Shown here: piece by piece, positions 47,900 to 56,254 of the stretch | How positions within the stretch are numbered: the first letter of the stretch is position 1 | Layout: every line of letters starts with the position of its first letter | Assembly (NCBI GenBank): GCA_026005015.1 | Contig: BPKG01000002.1 | Coordinates: forward strand, 1 to 64,000 | DNA length: 64,000 nt | Origin: Burkholderiales bacterium | Lineage (GTDB): Bacteria; Pseudomonadota; Gammaproteobacteria; Burkholderiales; UBA6910 | Direction of reading: 5' to 3' | Translations under genes and position numbers: made by a program | The notes under the pieces: generated by a model | Databases searched by the model: none | The model's input: the letters and a program-made list of their open reading frames with translations, nothing else | What the model was told of the DNA's origin: nothing

Positions 47900-48502
47900 T
47901 CAGAACGGCTTTTCGTTGCGGATGATTCCCACGCCGATCCCTTCGATGGCGAAGAAATGGGAGCGGGGATCGACTAGGATGGGAGGGAACTCGGGGTTCT
48001 CCGGCAACAGCACCACTTCCCGGCCGCGGCGCTTGAAGCGTTTCACCGTCACCTCATCGTAGAGGCGGGCCACCACGATCTGGCCGGAGCGGACCTCGCG
48101 GGTGCGGTGCACCGCCAGGAGATCCCCGTCCAGGATACCGGCATCCCGCATGCTCATGCCCCGCACCCGGAGCAGGTAGTGGGCTCGGGGCTTGAACACC
48201 TGGCCGTCGATGCGGTAGCGGGTCTCGATGTTTTGCGCGGCGAGGATTGGCGAGCCGGCGGCCACGCGTCCCACTACCGGCAGGCCTACGGGCAGCTTGA
48301 GCCGAATGCCGCGGGAAGCGCCCGGCAACAGCTCGATGACTCCCTTGCGTGCCAGGGTTCGCAGATGCTCTTCCGCCGCGTTGGGCGACCGGAAACCGAG
48401 GGCCTCGGCCATCTCGGCCCGAGTGGGGGGGAGGCCCGTAAATTCCATGAATTCCCGGATCCATTCCAGGATCTCGGCCTGCCGCGGGGTGAGTTCGTCC
48501 AT
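47900..48502 (-). CDS. lexA: LexA repressor
   Basis: The 200-residue SOS repressor has an N-terminal winged helix ([12 protein letters not shown]), the self-cleavage site Ala82-Gly83 (V-A-A-G-S-P), catalytic Ser117 (G-M-S-M-R-D) and Lys154 (V-T-V-K-R). Positions are two less than in E. coli (84/85, 119, 156). It probably represses itself through the nearby box. Confidence 0.96.
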   Translation of the reverse strand: MDELTPRQAEILEWIREFMEFTGLPPTRAEMAEALGFRSPNAAEEHLRTLARKGVIELLPGASRGIRLKLPVGLPVVGRVAAGSPILAAQNIETRYRIDGQVFKPRAHYLLRVRGMSMRDAGILDGDLLAVHRTREVRSGQIVVARLYDEVTVKRFKRRGREVVLLPENPEFPPILVDPRSHFFAIEGIGVGIIRNEKPF

Positions 48503-48922
48503 ACCCTGATATTGTGTATAAATATCCAGGCGAGATCATAGACGAAACCGGGAAACCCGCAAGGGCGGGCGCGTTGTTTCGCGCAGCAAACGGGACTTGC
48601 CCGATGCGCCGTTCGGCCCACAACCGAGCTTCCCTGTCAAGCGCTGGCAGGGGAACTATCCACCGTCTCGCAGACGGCGAAGACCGGCGCTGGGCGGTCG
48701 TCTTGCAACGGCGCCAGAAAAAATCTAATTATTTGATTTCGCTGCGTGATAATGGGTGCCTAAATCATGTTCAGGGCGGCAAAAATCGAGCCGGCGCAAG
48801 GGCATCCGCGCCGTAAAAAAGGCTTTTTCCACAATGTTATCCACAGAATCTGTGGAGAACCCGTTTTCCTTTTTTGATGCGTAGGTTACGGAAAAGTGAC
48901 CACTGACCAAGGAGGGTCGGGC
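48503..48922. promoter_or_regulatory. Intergenic region with clustered DnaA-box-like sites
   Basis: No gene is evident. Between 48825 and 48859 are TTTTCCACA (48825-48833), a perfect DnaA box TTATCCACA (48837-48845) and an inverted TGTGGAGAA (48851-48859). The last two create a perfect 15-base palindrome CCACAGA-A-TCTGTGG. An AT-rich patch (48720-48745) lies nearby. No dnaA or dnaN gene is present. Confidence 0.5.
48515..48530 (-). promoter_or_regulatory. Candidate LexA box upstream of lexA
   Basis: On the minus strand CTGGATATTTATACAC lies 12 bases before the start codon and resembles the SOS consensus CTGT-N8-ACAG with mismatches at two positions. It is placed for autoregulation. Confidence 0.5.
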
Positions 48923-49243
48923 ATGTCTCTGGAGGAGAAGCTCAAGGAGTGGTACCAGCGGCCGGAAATTCGCGCCCGCAACTGGGAGCCGCGCCTCTTC
49001 TGGACGCCGGCGGAAGACGGCAACCCCTTCGGCCACCTCAAGGTGGATCCGTGGGAGCTGGAAGTGCTGTTCGCCGCCCTCCTGGGGGAGCGCGCCGAGC
49101 ACTACGAGGCGCTCAACGCCCGGGTGCTGGAGGGGGATACCCACCGGGCCATGGGGCGGGCGGACTTCATCGCCACCTGCGCGAAGCGCGGCGAGCTGCC
49201 CCTGCTCACCCGTATCGAGGACGCGGCGCCCTTCGCCCGCTGA
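48923..49243 (+). CDS. Small conserved-looking protein of unknown function
   Basis: The 106-residue acidic protein starts M-S-L-E-E-K-L-K-E-W-Y-Q-R-P-E-I-R-A-R-N and contains N-P-F-G-H-L-K-V-D-P-W-E-L-E-V-L. A strong AAGGAGGG ribosome site (48909-48916) sets the start. No family is recognised, and no signal peptide or membrane segment is seen. It converges on the EF-G gene. Confidence 0.7.
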   Translation: MSLEEKLKEWYQRPEIRARNWEPRLFWTPAEDGNPFGHLKVDPWELEVLFAALLGERAEHYEALNARVLEGDTHRAMGRADFIATCAKRGELPLLTRIEDAAPFAR

Positions 49244-49264
49244 GGCGGGCGAGCGGGGCCGGCT

Positions 49265-51310
49265 TCAATCCTCCGCCGCCGGCGCCTTGTGCTGGGCGAC
49301 GAGCTGCTGCTGAACGTTGGGCGGCACCGGCTCATAGTGGCTGAACTCCACGCTGTAGGAGCCGGCGCCTCCGGTCAAGGACTTGAGCCGGGATTGATAG
49401 TTGTTGAGCTCGGACAGAGGCACGAGCCCGGAGACCGTGACCATGCCGCCGCGCCCGGACTGGGTACCGGTGACCTGGCCGCGCTTGGAGGCGATGTCGC
49501 CGGCGACGTCGCCCATGTTGGCCTCCGGGACCGTGATCTCGATGCGCACAATGGGCTCCAGCACGATGGGACGCGCCTTCATGACCGCGTCCAGGAACGC
49601 CTTCTTGCCGGCGGTGATGAAGGCCACCTCCTTCCCGTCCACCGGGTGGGTCTTGCCGTCGTAGACCACGACCCGCACGTCCTGCATAGGGTAGCCGGCG
49701 ATGGCGCCGGATTCCATGACTTGCTGCACGCCCTTTTCCACCGCCGGGATGAACTGAGACGGGATCGCGCCGCCTTTCACCTCGTCCACGAATTGGAAGC
49801 CCGCGCCCCGGGGCAGGGGCTCGATGCGCAGGAAGACTTCGCCGAACTGGCCCGCGCCGCCGGTCTGCTTCTTGTGCCGGTGGTGGCCCTCCGCCGGCGC
49901 GGTGATGGTCTCCCGGTACTCGATGCGCGGCGGATGGGTCTTCACCTCCAGCTTGTACTGGGTGGTCATGCGCTCGAGCAGGGTGCGCAGGTGCAGCTCG
50001 CCCAGGCCCCACACCACCGTCTCGTTGGTGCTCATCAGCCGCTCCACCTTGAGGCACGGGTCTTCGGAGGCGAGTTTGGCGAGCACGTCCCACAGCCGCT
50101 GCTCGTCTCCCCGCTTGACCGTGTCGATGGCCAGCCCGTAAATCGGGTTGGGAAACTCCAGGGGCTGCAAATGGATGCGATCCTCGTCGTGATGGTCGTG
50201 CAGCACGGCGTCGAAGGTAATCTCCTCCACCTTGGCCACCGCGGCGATGTCGCCGGGGATGCAGCGCTCCACCTCGATATGTTCCTTGCCCCGGAGCATG
50301 AACAGGTGGCCCACCTTGAAGGGCTTCCTCGCGTCGCCGATGAAAAGCTGGGAGTCCTTGGTGATGGTGCCCTGGTGCACCTTGAACACGCCCAGCTTGC
50401 CCACAAACGGGTCCACGCTCACCTTGAACACGTGGGCTACCACGTGTTTGTCCGGGTCCGGCACGGCGCGGAACTCTTCCGCTTCCGGCCCCTCGCCCTT
50501 GATGAAGGGGCGGGGGTTACCCTCCGCGGGATTGGGCAGGAGCTTGACGAAGACTTCCAGCAGCTCCGGAACGCCCGCGCCGGTGCGGGCGGAAGCGAAG
50601 CAGATGGGGACCAGGTGCCCCTCCCGCAGCGCCTTTTCGAAGGGCGCGTGGAGCTGTTCGGGATCGATGTCCCCCTGCTCCAGATACAGGGCCATGAGCT
50701 CCTCGTCCACCTCTACCACCTGGTCGATGAGGGCCCGGTGCGCTTGCTCGACGGAGGAGAAATCCGATTCTCCCGCCGGGTTGAAGAAGCAATCCACCAC
50801 TTTCGTGCCGCCGGCGGCGGGCAGGTTGATGGGCAGGCACTCCTTGCCGAAGGTCTCCTGCAGGGCGTCGAGGAGGGCCGGTAGGTCGGTGTTCTCGGCG
50901 TCGATCTTGTTTACCACGATCATGCGGCAAAGCCTGCGCCGGGCGGCCCAGTTCATCATCCGGGTGGTGGTGAGTTCGATACCCGTCTGGGCGTTGACCA
51001 CCACGATCACCGTCTCCGCCGCAGGCAGGCAACTGATGGCCTGGCCGAGGAAATCGGGGTAGCCGGGGGTATCGATGAGGTGGATGCGAGTGCCTTGGTG
51101 CTCGAAATGGGCCACCGCCGAGTAGAGGGAGTGCTGGTGCTGCTTTTCCAGGGGATCGAAGTCGCAGACCGTGGTCCCGCGCTCGATGGAACCCATGGCC
51201 GGAATCGCGCCGGCCCGGTAGAGCAAGGCTTCCGCCAGGGTGGTTTTCCCGGCGCCGGCGTGTCCCACCAGGGCCACGGCACGGATCGCTTCTGTCGTGA
51301 TCAAGGCCAT
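49265..51310 (-). CDS. Elongation factor G-like protein (EF-G2 type)
   Basis: The 681-residue translational GTPase has G1 G-H-A-G-A-G-K-T-T, G3 D-T-P-G-Y-P-D-F and G4 N-K-I-D, followed by EF-G domains II-V. It is about 15 residues shorter than canonical EF-G, and its switch I and domain IV differ, with a H-R-H-K-K-Q-T-G-G-A-G-Q-F-G segment typical of EF-G-like paralogues. It stands alone rather than in the str operon, so it is probably an auxiliary factor. Its role is not established. Confidence 0.88.
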   Translation of the reverse strand: MALITTEAIRAVALVGHAGAGKTTLAEALLYRAGAIPAMGSIERGTTVCDFDPLEKQHQHSLYSAVAHFEHQGTRIHLIDTPGYPDFLGQAISCLPAAETVIVVVNAQTGIELTTTRMMNWAARRRLCRMIVVNKIDAENTDLPALLDALQETFGKECLPINLPAAGGTKVVDCFFNPAGESDFSSVEQAHRALIDQVVEVDEELMALYLEQGDIDPEQLHAPFEKALREGHLVPICFASARTGAGVPELLEVFVKLLPNPAEGNPRPFIKGEGPEAEEFRAVPDPDKHVVAHVFKVSVDPFVGKLGVFKVHQGTITKDSQLFIGDARKPFKVGHLFMLRGKEHIEVERCIPGDIAAVAKVEEITFDAVLHDHHDEDRIHLQPLEFPNPIYGLAIDTVKRGDEQRLWDVLAKLASEDPCLKVERLMSTNETVVWGLGELHLRTLLERMTTQYKLEVKTHPPRIEYRETITAPAEGHHRHKKQTGGAGQFGEVFLRIEPLPRGAGFQFVDEVKGGAIPSQFIPAVEKGVQQVMESGAIAGYPMQDVRVVVYDGKTHPVDGKEVAFITAGKKAFLDAVMKARPIVLEPIVRIEITVPEANMGDVAGDIASKRGQVTGTQSGRGGMVTVSGLVPLSELNNYQSRLKSLTGGAGSYSVEFSHYEPVPPNVQQQLVAQHKAPAAED

Positions 51311-51472
51311 GGGCCTCCTCCAAGGTTAGTGTCGTGTCCGCGGGGGCGATCTTTCGTCCGAGTATAGGGGAGGGGTTCCGGGGGTCGCAACGCCCCCTTG
51401 CGGGCGTGGCAAACGTCCGAGAAGCGCCGGGGAAAAAATCCATCCTCATAAAAAAACAATGAAATTTTTCAT

Positions 51473-51502
51473 TTGACTGGGGAGGAAACTAACCAGTAAA
51501 AT
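51473..51502 (+). promoter_or_regulatory. Sigma-70 promoter of the lytic transglycosylase transcript
   Basis: TTGACT (51473-51478), an 18-base spacer and TAAAAT (51497-51502) would start transcription near 51510, giving a leader of about 200 bases. Confidence 0.6.
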
Positions 51503-51504
51503 AG

Positions 51505-51707
51505 TTATGCTGCAATGCAGCAAACAGCCACTTCAGTGGCCGTTTCGGTGTCGAGGAGAACATGGCGCCGCGCTACGGCGCTGGGGGAAGAAACACGAAG
51601 GAGCGAACCGGTTACCCGAGCAAGGTAACGACCTGTGCGCCGGCTGTGGCTAAAACCCGGTGGGGTGGTGAGCCGCCGGCGCCGCGATCTAAAGGAGGAT
51701 TGCTGTC
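51505..51707 (+). ncRNA. Structured 5' leader, candidate cis-regulatory RNA
   Basis: Four mutually complementary segments are visible: GCGCCG (51565-51570), CGGCGC (51576-51581), GCGCCGG (51637-51643) and CCGGCGC (51676-51682). Pairing 1:2 plus 3:4, or 2:3, would be exclusive. An inner hairpin GTTACC/GGTAAC lies at 51611-51629, and two small hairpins lie near the 5' end (51509-51521, 51527-51540). Segment 4 ends about ten bases before the AAAGGAGG ribosome site. No known riboswitch class was recognised. Confidence 0.5.
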
Positions 51708-52403
51708 ATGGCAAACCCGCACTCCCCGCTCCGGAGCGGCCCGTGGGCCGATCGGGAGCGGCTCCATGCCAATTGGTTTGCGCTGCTGTTCATTGCGGCG
51801 CTGTTTTCCCATCCCGCCTATCCCCTTTCCGTCTGGGCCCTGGCCGACCTGCGGCCCCATCTCGAGGGCCCGGCGGTCCTGGACGACGCCGCGGAAGCGG
51901 CAGAGGACTCGACGCCAGGGGCTTTCCGGCGGGCCAAAAGCCTCGTCGCCGATGGGGCCAGGATCGACGCCCTGACCGTCTTTCTCTCCCGCCGTTACCA
52001 GGTGGCGGAGGAGGCGACGCGGCAGCTAGTGTCCGCCGCTTTCCACGCGGGGCGGGAGCTGCAACTGGATCCCCTGCTCATCCTGGCGGTGATGGCCGTC
52101 GAGTCCCGCTTCAACCCCATCGCCGAGAGCGTGGCCGGCGCCAAGGGGCTCATGCAGATTATCCCCCGCTATCACCTGGACAAGCTGGAGCCCCGCGGCG
52201 GCGAGGAGGCGGTGCTGCAGCCGGAAATCAACATTCGCGTGGGGGCGGAGATCCTGCGGGAGTACTTCGAGCGCACCGGGGACCTCACGGAGGCGCTCAA
52301 GCTCTACAACGGTTCCAGTTGGGACGAGGCGAACCGCTACCCGACGAGGGTGTTGTCGGAGAAGCGGCGCCTGCAACGCATCGTCGCCCAGGTCGAAGCG
52401 TAA
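51708..52403 (+). CDS. Membrane-anchored lytic transglycosylase (SLT domain)
   Basis: The 231-residue protein has one hydrophobic segment (about 22-45) that may be a signal anchor and a C-terminal SLT domain. The catalytic Glu is E132 (A-V-M-A-V-E-S-R-F-N-P), followed by G-A-K-G-L-M-Q-I-I-P and L-K-L-Y-N-G-S-S. It cleaves peptidoglycan between MurNAc and GlcNAc. The AAAGGAGG site follows the structured leader, suggesting control of translation. Confidence 0.88.
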   Translation: MANPHSPLRSGPWADRERLHANWFALLFIAALFSHPAYPLSVWALADLRPHLEGPAVLDDAAEAAEDSTPGAFRRAKSLVADGARIDALTVFLSRRYQVAEEATRQLVSAAFHAGRELQLDPLLILAVMAVESRFNPIAESVAGAKGLMQIIPRYHLDKLEPRGGEEAVLQPEINIRVGAEILREYFERTGDLTEALKLYNGSSWDEANRYPTRVLSEKRRLQRIVAQVEA

Positions 52404-52453
52404 ACGCGGCGAAAACCGTTTCCCGGCGGGCGGAGCGGGGTTAAAATTTGGTC

Positions 52454-52828
52454 ATGGCTCGCATCCGCATTTCCTGGCCCGGGGGCAGCGTCACCGCCAC
52501 CCTGGACGCGACACCCACGTCCGAGAAAGTCCTCGCCGCCCTGCCGGCGCGCTCTTCGGCCAACACCTGGGGCGACGAAGTTTATTTCAGCCTGCCGGTG
52601 CGGGCCGCCCTGGAGCCCAACGCGCGGCAAGTCGTGGATCCGGGCACCGTGTGCTTCTGGGTGGAGGGGAGCTCCCTCGCCCTCCCCTTCGGGCCAACCC
52701 CCGTTTCCCGGGGCAATGAGTGCAGACTGGTCACCAAGGTCAACGTTCTCGGCAAGCTCGACGACGACCCCAGGCTGCTTGCGGGCGTGAGCGACGGGGA
52801 CGAGATCACCGTGGTCCGCGTGGATTAA
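52454..52828 (+). CDS. Cyclophilin-like fold protein
   Basis: The 124-residue protein begins M-A-R-I-R-I-S-W-P-G-G-S-V-T-A-T-L and contains W-G-D-E-V-Y-F-S-L-P-V and F-W-V-E-G-S-S-L-A-L-P-F-G, matching small cyclophilin-like (DUF369/DUF3830-type) proteins. The function is unknown; the cyclophilin fold does not imply prolyl isomerase activity here. It is encoded 50 bases after the transglycosylase. Confidence 0.72.
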   Translation: MARIRISWPGGSVTATLDATPTSEKVLAALPARSSANTWGDEVYFSLPVRAALEPNARQVVDPGTVCFWVEGSSLALPFGPTPVSRGNECRLVTKVNVLGKLDDDPRLLAGVSDGDEITVVRVD

Positions 52829-52831
52829 CCG

Positions 52832-54289
52832 CTAGGCAAGCCGGATCGATCGCCACGCTCCGGAGCGCCAGCGGGCGAATAGGGTGAGGCCGGCGGCGAC
52901 GATGTAGAGCAGGGCGGCGAGCCAGCCCCCCACGGCGCCCCATCCCCAGGCCGGCAGAGCGTCGATCCAGCCCTGTCCAGGGGCGAAGGAGATGACGTGC
53001 ACGGCAGGAATGAAGCCCGCCCAGGCGAGCACGGTGATCAGGGCCGTGGGAACGCGCACGTCGCCCGCCCCCCGCAGGCAGAAGCTCGCGCCGATGTTAA
53101 TCCCGTCGAAGATCTGGTAACCGGCGGCGATCCACATCAGCACCACGCCCAGCCGCACCACCTCTGGCGCGTTCGAATCGGCGGCGTTCACGAACAGGGG
53201 GATCAGCCAGGGGCCGGAGAGCGCCAGAGCCAGGCCCACCGCCGCCATGTAACCCACGGCGAGGGTGATGGTAGTGTCGCCCACGCGAGCGGCCCATGCC
53301 TTGTCGCCGGCGCCGATGGACTGGCCCACCAGGGTGGTGCCCGCCAGCGCTAGGCCCACCACCGGCATGTAGGCGAGGGAGGTGAGGGCCATCACGATCT
53401 GGCTGGCAGCGCCGTCCACCGGGCCGAGGCGCGCCATCATCACCTGGAATAGCCAGAAGGCGGCGATCTCCACGGCCGGCAGGAGGCCGGTGGGAAGCCC
53501 CAGGGCGAGGAGCCGCCTGATGCCGTGCCAGCGGGGCCGCCAGGTGAGGTGGCTCGCGTATTCGTCTCGCACCGGGCGGGAGAGAAACGCCGCCAGCGCC
53601 AGGACCGCCCCCGCCGCCATGGCTATAGAGGTGGCCCAGGCGGCGCCGGCCATGCCGAGTTCGAGGCGGAAGATCAGAAGCTCGTTGAGGGGCACGTTCA
53701 GCACGGCCACCACGGCCATCAGGGTCAGGGTGACCCCGGTGCGGCCGATGCCGTTGAAAAAGGCGCAGAGCGTCCACAACAGCACGCCGACGGAGGCGCC
53801 CAACAATCGAGGGAACCAGTAGTCCAGGGCTAGGGCATGGATCGACGGCGGAAGCCCGAAGGGCCCCAGGATTCCCGCTCCGGCGAAGGCTAGGCCGACG
53901 AAGGCGGGCACCGCGCAGAGGGTCCCCCATATCCCCAGCCATGCCGCCTGGGAGGCGCGCCGCTCCCGGCGCGCACCGTAGGCCTGGGCCACCAGGGGTT
54001 GCACGGCAAGGCCCGTGCCGCCCACTACCAGGAAGCACACGATCACCAGGAAATGCACGGCCCCCAGGGCGGTGGTGGCGTCTGTGGACAGGCGCCCAAC
54101 GAACCAGGTGTCGGTGAGATTGAGCACCGCCTGCAGGGCGCTGTTGGCGGCCAGGGGCACGGCGAGCCGCCCCACCGCTTGTAGATCCACATGGCGGCGG
54201 CCCGCGGCGTCGAACCGCACTGCGGGCAACCGGGAGAGTGGACCCGGAAGGGGCTCGACCGCGCCGTCCCTGGGCGGGGCCGGCTTCAT
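52832..54289 (-). CDS. MATE-family multidrug efflux pump
   Basis: The roughly 485-residue protein has twelve membrane segments and two MatE repeats, with S-A-L-Q-A-V-L-N-L-T-D-T-W-F-V-G near the start and the second repeat opening G-L-P-T-G-L-L-P-A-V-E. It exports cationic compounds using an ion gradient. ATG 54289 overlaps the end of the upstream gene by four bases; an earlier in-frame start (54382) adds unlikely residues. Confidence 0.87.
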   Translation of the reverse strand: MKPAPPRDGAVEPLPGPLSRLPAVRFDAAGRRHVDLQAVGRLAVPLAANSALQAVLNLTDTWFVGRLSTDATTALGAVHFLVIVCFLVVGGTGLAVQPLVAQAYGARRERRASQAAWLGIWGTLCAVPAFVGLAFAGAGILGPFGLPPSIHALALDYWFPRLLGASVGVLLWTLCAFFNGIGRTGVTLTLMAVVAVLNVPLNELLIFRLELGMAGAAWATSIAMAAGAVLALAAFLSRPVRDEYASHLTWRPRWHGIRRLLALGLPTGLLPAVEIAAFWLFQVMMARLGPVDGAASQIVMALTSLAYMPVVGLALAGTTLVGQSIGAGDKAWAARVGDTTITLAVGYMAAVGLALALSGPWLIPLFVNAADSNAPEVVRLGVVLMWIAAGYQIFDGINIGASFCLRGAGDVRVPTALITVLAWAGFIPAVHVISFAPGQGWIDALPAWGWGAVGGWLAALLYIVAAGLTLFARWRSGAWRSIRLA

Positions 54290-54747
54290 CGCAGCTTGTG
54301 GGCGCCGATCATCAGCCGGGGATAGACCCGATAGTGCTCGCCCAGTCCCTGCTCGTTGGGTTCGCGGCTTACCGTGATCCAAACCCCGGTGTCGAAACCT
54401 TCGCAGAGCTGGGCCGTGTAAGCGGCCTCCTCCTCGGCCACCTCACGGGCGGCTTCCTCCGAGGGAGCACCCAGGCCGTCCATAAAGAACCTGACCATGC
54501 GCTCGACGACTTGTCGGTACTCGGGCTCGCCGATCTGCGTCACTTCGGCGATGGTACAGCGCTTGAGGCTTCCAACCGCGACAAAGGAGTCCAGGCAATG
54601 GCAGTGGGGGCGCCGGTGCTGACCGCCGCTCAGGTCGCATACGGCGAAACCGCCCGAAGTGAGCCACTCCCCGTCCTCGGCGGCGCCTTCCGGGGCGAAG
54701 ATTTTCTCGTCCGAAGCGTCGAGCCGCACGGCCTTGAGAAATTTCAT
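54286..54747 (-). CDS. Conserved hypothetical protein, DUF6505-like
   Basis: The 153-residue protein begins M-K-F-L-K-A-V-R-L-D-A-S-D-E-K-I-F and contains E-W-L-T-S-G-G-F-A-V and a Cys-His pair in P-H-C-H-C. It resembles a small family I recall as DUF6505, but the match is from memory. It is co-transcribed with the MATE pump (four-base overlap). Divergent from parA. Confidence 0.6.
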   Translation of the reverse strand: MKFLKAVRLDASDEKIFAPEGAAEDGEWLTSGGFAVCDLSGGQHRRPHCHCLDSFVAVGSLKRCTIAEVTQIGEPEYRQVVERMVRFFMDGLGAPSEEAAREVAEEEAAYTAQLCEGFDTGVWITVSREPNEQGLGEHYRVYPRLMIGAHKLR

Positions 54748-54848
54748 CGGTCGGACTTTCGTTGGGAAAAAAGGTCCCAGGGCGCCTTTGTGCGCCGCAT
54801 CAACTATGGTCTAATAGCGGCCGGTACTGCGACCGGGGAGGAGGAGCA

Positions 54849-55655
54849 ATGAAGCGCGTAATTTTCAACCAGAAAGGCGGCGTGGGAAAGTCCACCATCA
54901 CCTGCAACCTGGCGGCCATTTGCGCGCGCCGCGGCTACAAGACCCTGGTGGTGGACCTGGACCCCCAAGGCAACTCCACCCAGTACCTTCTCGGCCAGGA
55001 AGCCGGCGCCGTGGAGCTCCATCTCGCGCGCTTCTTCGACCAGGTGCTCTCCTTCAGCCTCTACGGCAAGCCGCCGGCGGAATTCGCCCATCCCACGCCT
55101 TTCGCCGGCCTGGACCTGATGCCGTCCCATCCGGAGCTGGAACATCTCCAGGGGAAGCTGGAGTCCCGCTACAAGATCTACAAGCTGCGGGAGGCCCTGG
55201 CCACCCTGGAGTATGAGGCCATTTTCATCGACACGCCCCCCGCCCTCAATTTCTATACCCGCTCGGCCCTGATCGCCGCCGATGCCTGCCTCATCCCCTT
55301 CGACTGCGACGACTTCTCCCGCCGGGCCCTGTACGCCCTCCTCGAGGCGGTGAGCGAGATCCGGGACGACCACCATCCGGGCCTCACGGTGGAGGGCATC
55401 ATCGTCAATCAGTTCCAGCCCCGGGCCACGCTGCCCCAGCGGCTGGTGGAGGAGCTCCGGCAGGAGGGGCTCCCGGTGCTGGAATCCCGCTTGTCGGCCT
55501 CGGTCAAGGTGCGGGAATCCCACCAGGCGGCGCGGCCCCTGATCGAGCTCGCCCCCCGGCACAAGCTTACCCGGGAATTCGTGGCCCTGTTTGACGAGCT
55601 GGAAGCCCGGCGCAAGCAGGCGGCAGGGCAGAGGCGGCGGGCCCGCGCCGCCTAG
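54849..55655 (+). CDS. ParA-family partition ATPase
   Basis: The 268-residue ATPase has the deviant Walker A K-G-G-V-G-K-S-T (residues 9-16), D-L-D-P-Q-G-N-S-T and the Walker B-like F-I-D-T-P-P. ATG 54849 follows a long purine ribosome site (GGGGAGGAGGAGC). No ParB or DNA-binding partner is adjacent, so it is an orphan that may position a non-chromosomal cargo. The C-terminus is basic. Confidence 0.88.
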   Translation: MKRVIFNQKGGVGKSTITCNLAAICARRGYKTLVVDLDPQGNSTQYLLGQEAGAVELHLARFFDQVLSFSLYGKPPAEFAHPTPFAGLDLMPSHPELEHLQGKLESRYKIYKLREALATLEYEAIFIDTPPALNFYTRSALIAADACLIPFDCDDFSRRALYALLEAVSEIRDDHHPGLTVEGIIVNQFQPRATLPQRLVEELRQEGLPVLESRLSASVKVRESHQAARPLIELAPRHKLTREFVALFDELEARRKQAAGQRRRARAA

Positions 55656-55811
55656 CGGACGGAGGAAAGCAGCTTCCCGGTGGGCGTTCCTCTGCCCGAA
55701 GCCAGCCCTTCATGCCCGCCGAATGCCCCTTTCGCGGCCGACCCTTTGGCGCTTGGGCGCGGGTCTGCTATACGTAGAGCATAGGGGGTCGATTTCCTCG
55801 AGGAGGAGGCT

Positions 55812-56225
55812 ATGGCCGACGTGGTGCGCAAGGCGGACTACTTTTCCATGCAGGTGGCCGACAAGCCCGGAGAGGCGGCCAATCACCTGAAAGCCCTCAA
55901 GGAGGCGGGGGTCAACCTGCTCGGCTTCACCGGCTTCCCCAGTGCCCGGCGCGCCCAGATCGACTTCATCCCGGAGGACACGGCCAAGCTCAAGGCGGCG
56001 GCCCGCAAGCTCAAGTGGAAGCTGGGGGACAAGAAGACCGTGTTCCTGGTCCAGGGGGAGGACCGGGTGGGCGCCATCTACGACGTGATCGGCAAGCTTG
56101 CCGAGGCCGGGATCAACATCACCGCCCTGGATGCGGTCTCCGCCGGCGAGGGACGCTATGGGGCCATGTTCTGGGTCAAGCCCAGGGACGTGGCCAAGGC
56201 CTCCAAGGTCCTAGGGGTGAAGTGA
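55812..56225 (+). CDS. Tandem ACT-domain protein
   Basis: The 137-residue protein consists of two ACT domains, about 9-70 and 75-134, the second with G-A-I-Y-D-V-I-G-K-L-A-E-A-G-I-N-I-T-A. It has no catalytic domain. Such proteins usually sense amino acids. It begins behind a GAGGAGG ribosome site and converges on the FAH-family gene. Confidence 0.8.
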   Translation: MADVVRKADYFSMQVADKPGEAANHLKALKEAGVNLLGFTGFPSARRAQIDFIPEDTAKLKAAARKLKWKLGDKKTVFLVQGEDRVGAIYDVIGKLAEAGINITALDAVSAGEGRYGAMFWVKPRDVAKASKVLGVK

Positions 56226-56254
56226 CCCCGGCGGGATGAGGGGTGTCCCGCGGT

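Larger units (their letters stand above)
51311..51707. other. Intergenic region before the lytic transglycosylase gene
   Basis: This 397-base gap holds the EF-G gene's upstream region (51311-51420), an A/T-rich tract (51430-51475) and the promoter and leader listed separately. A frame opening at ATG 51562, behind GAGGAGA, runs into the transglycosylase gene out of frame; it may be a leader peptide or chance. Confidence 0.5.

Noticed and set aside
51505-51707. Known riboswitch (c-di-GMP-I, ydaO, cobalamin, TPP, SAH)
   Set aside because: The conserved core sequences of these classes were looked for by eye and not found; the leader is kept only as an unclassified structured RNA.
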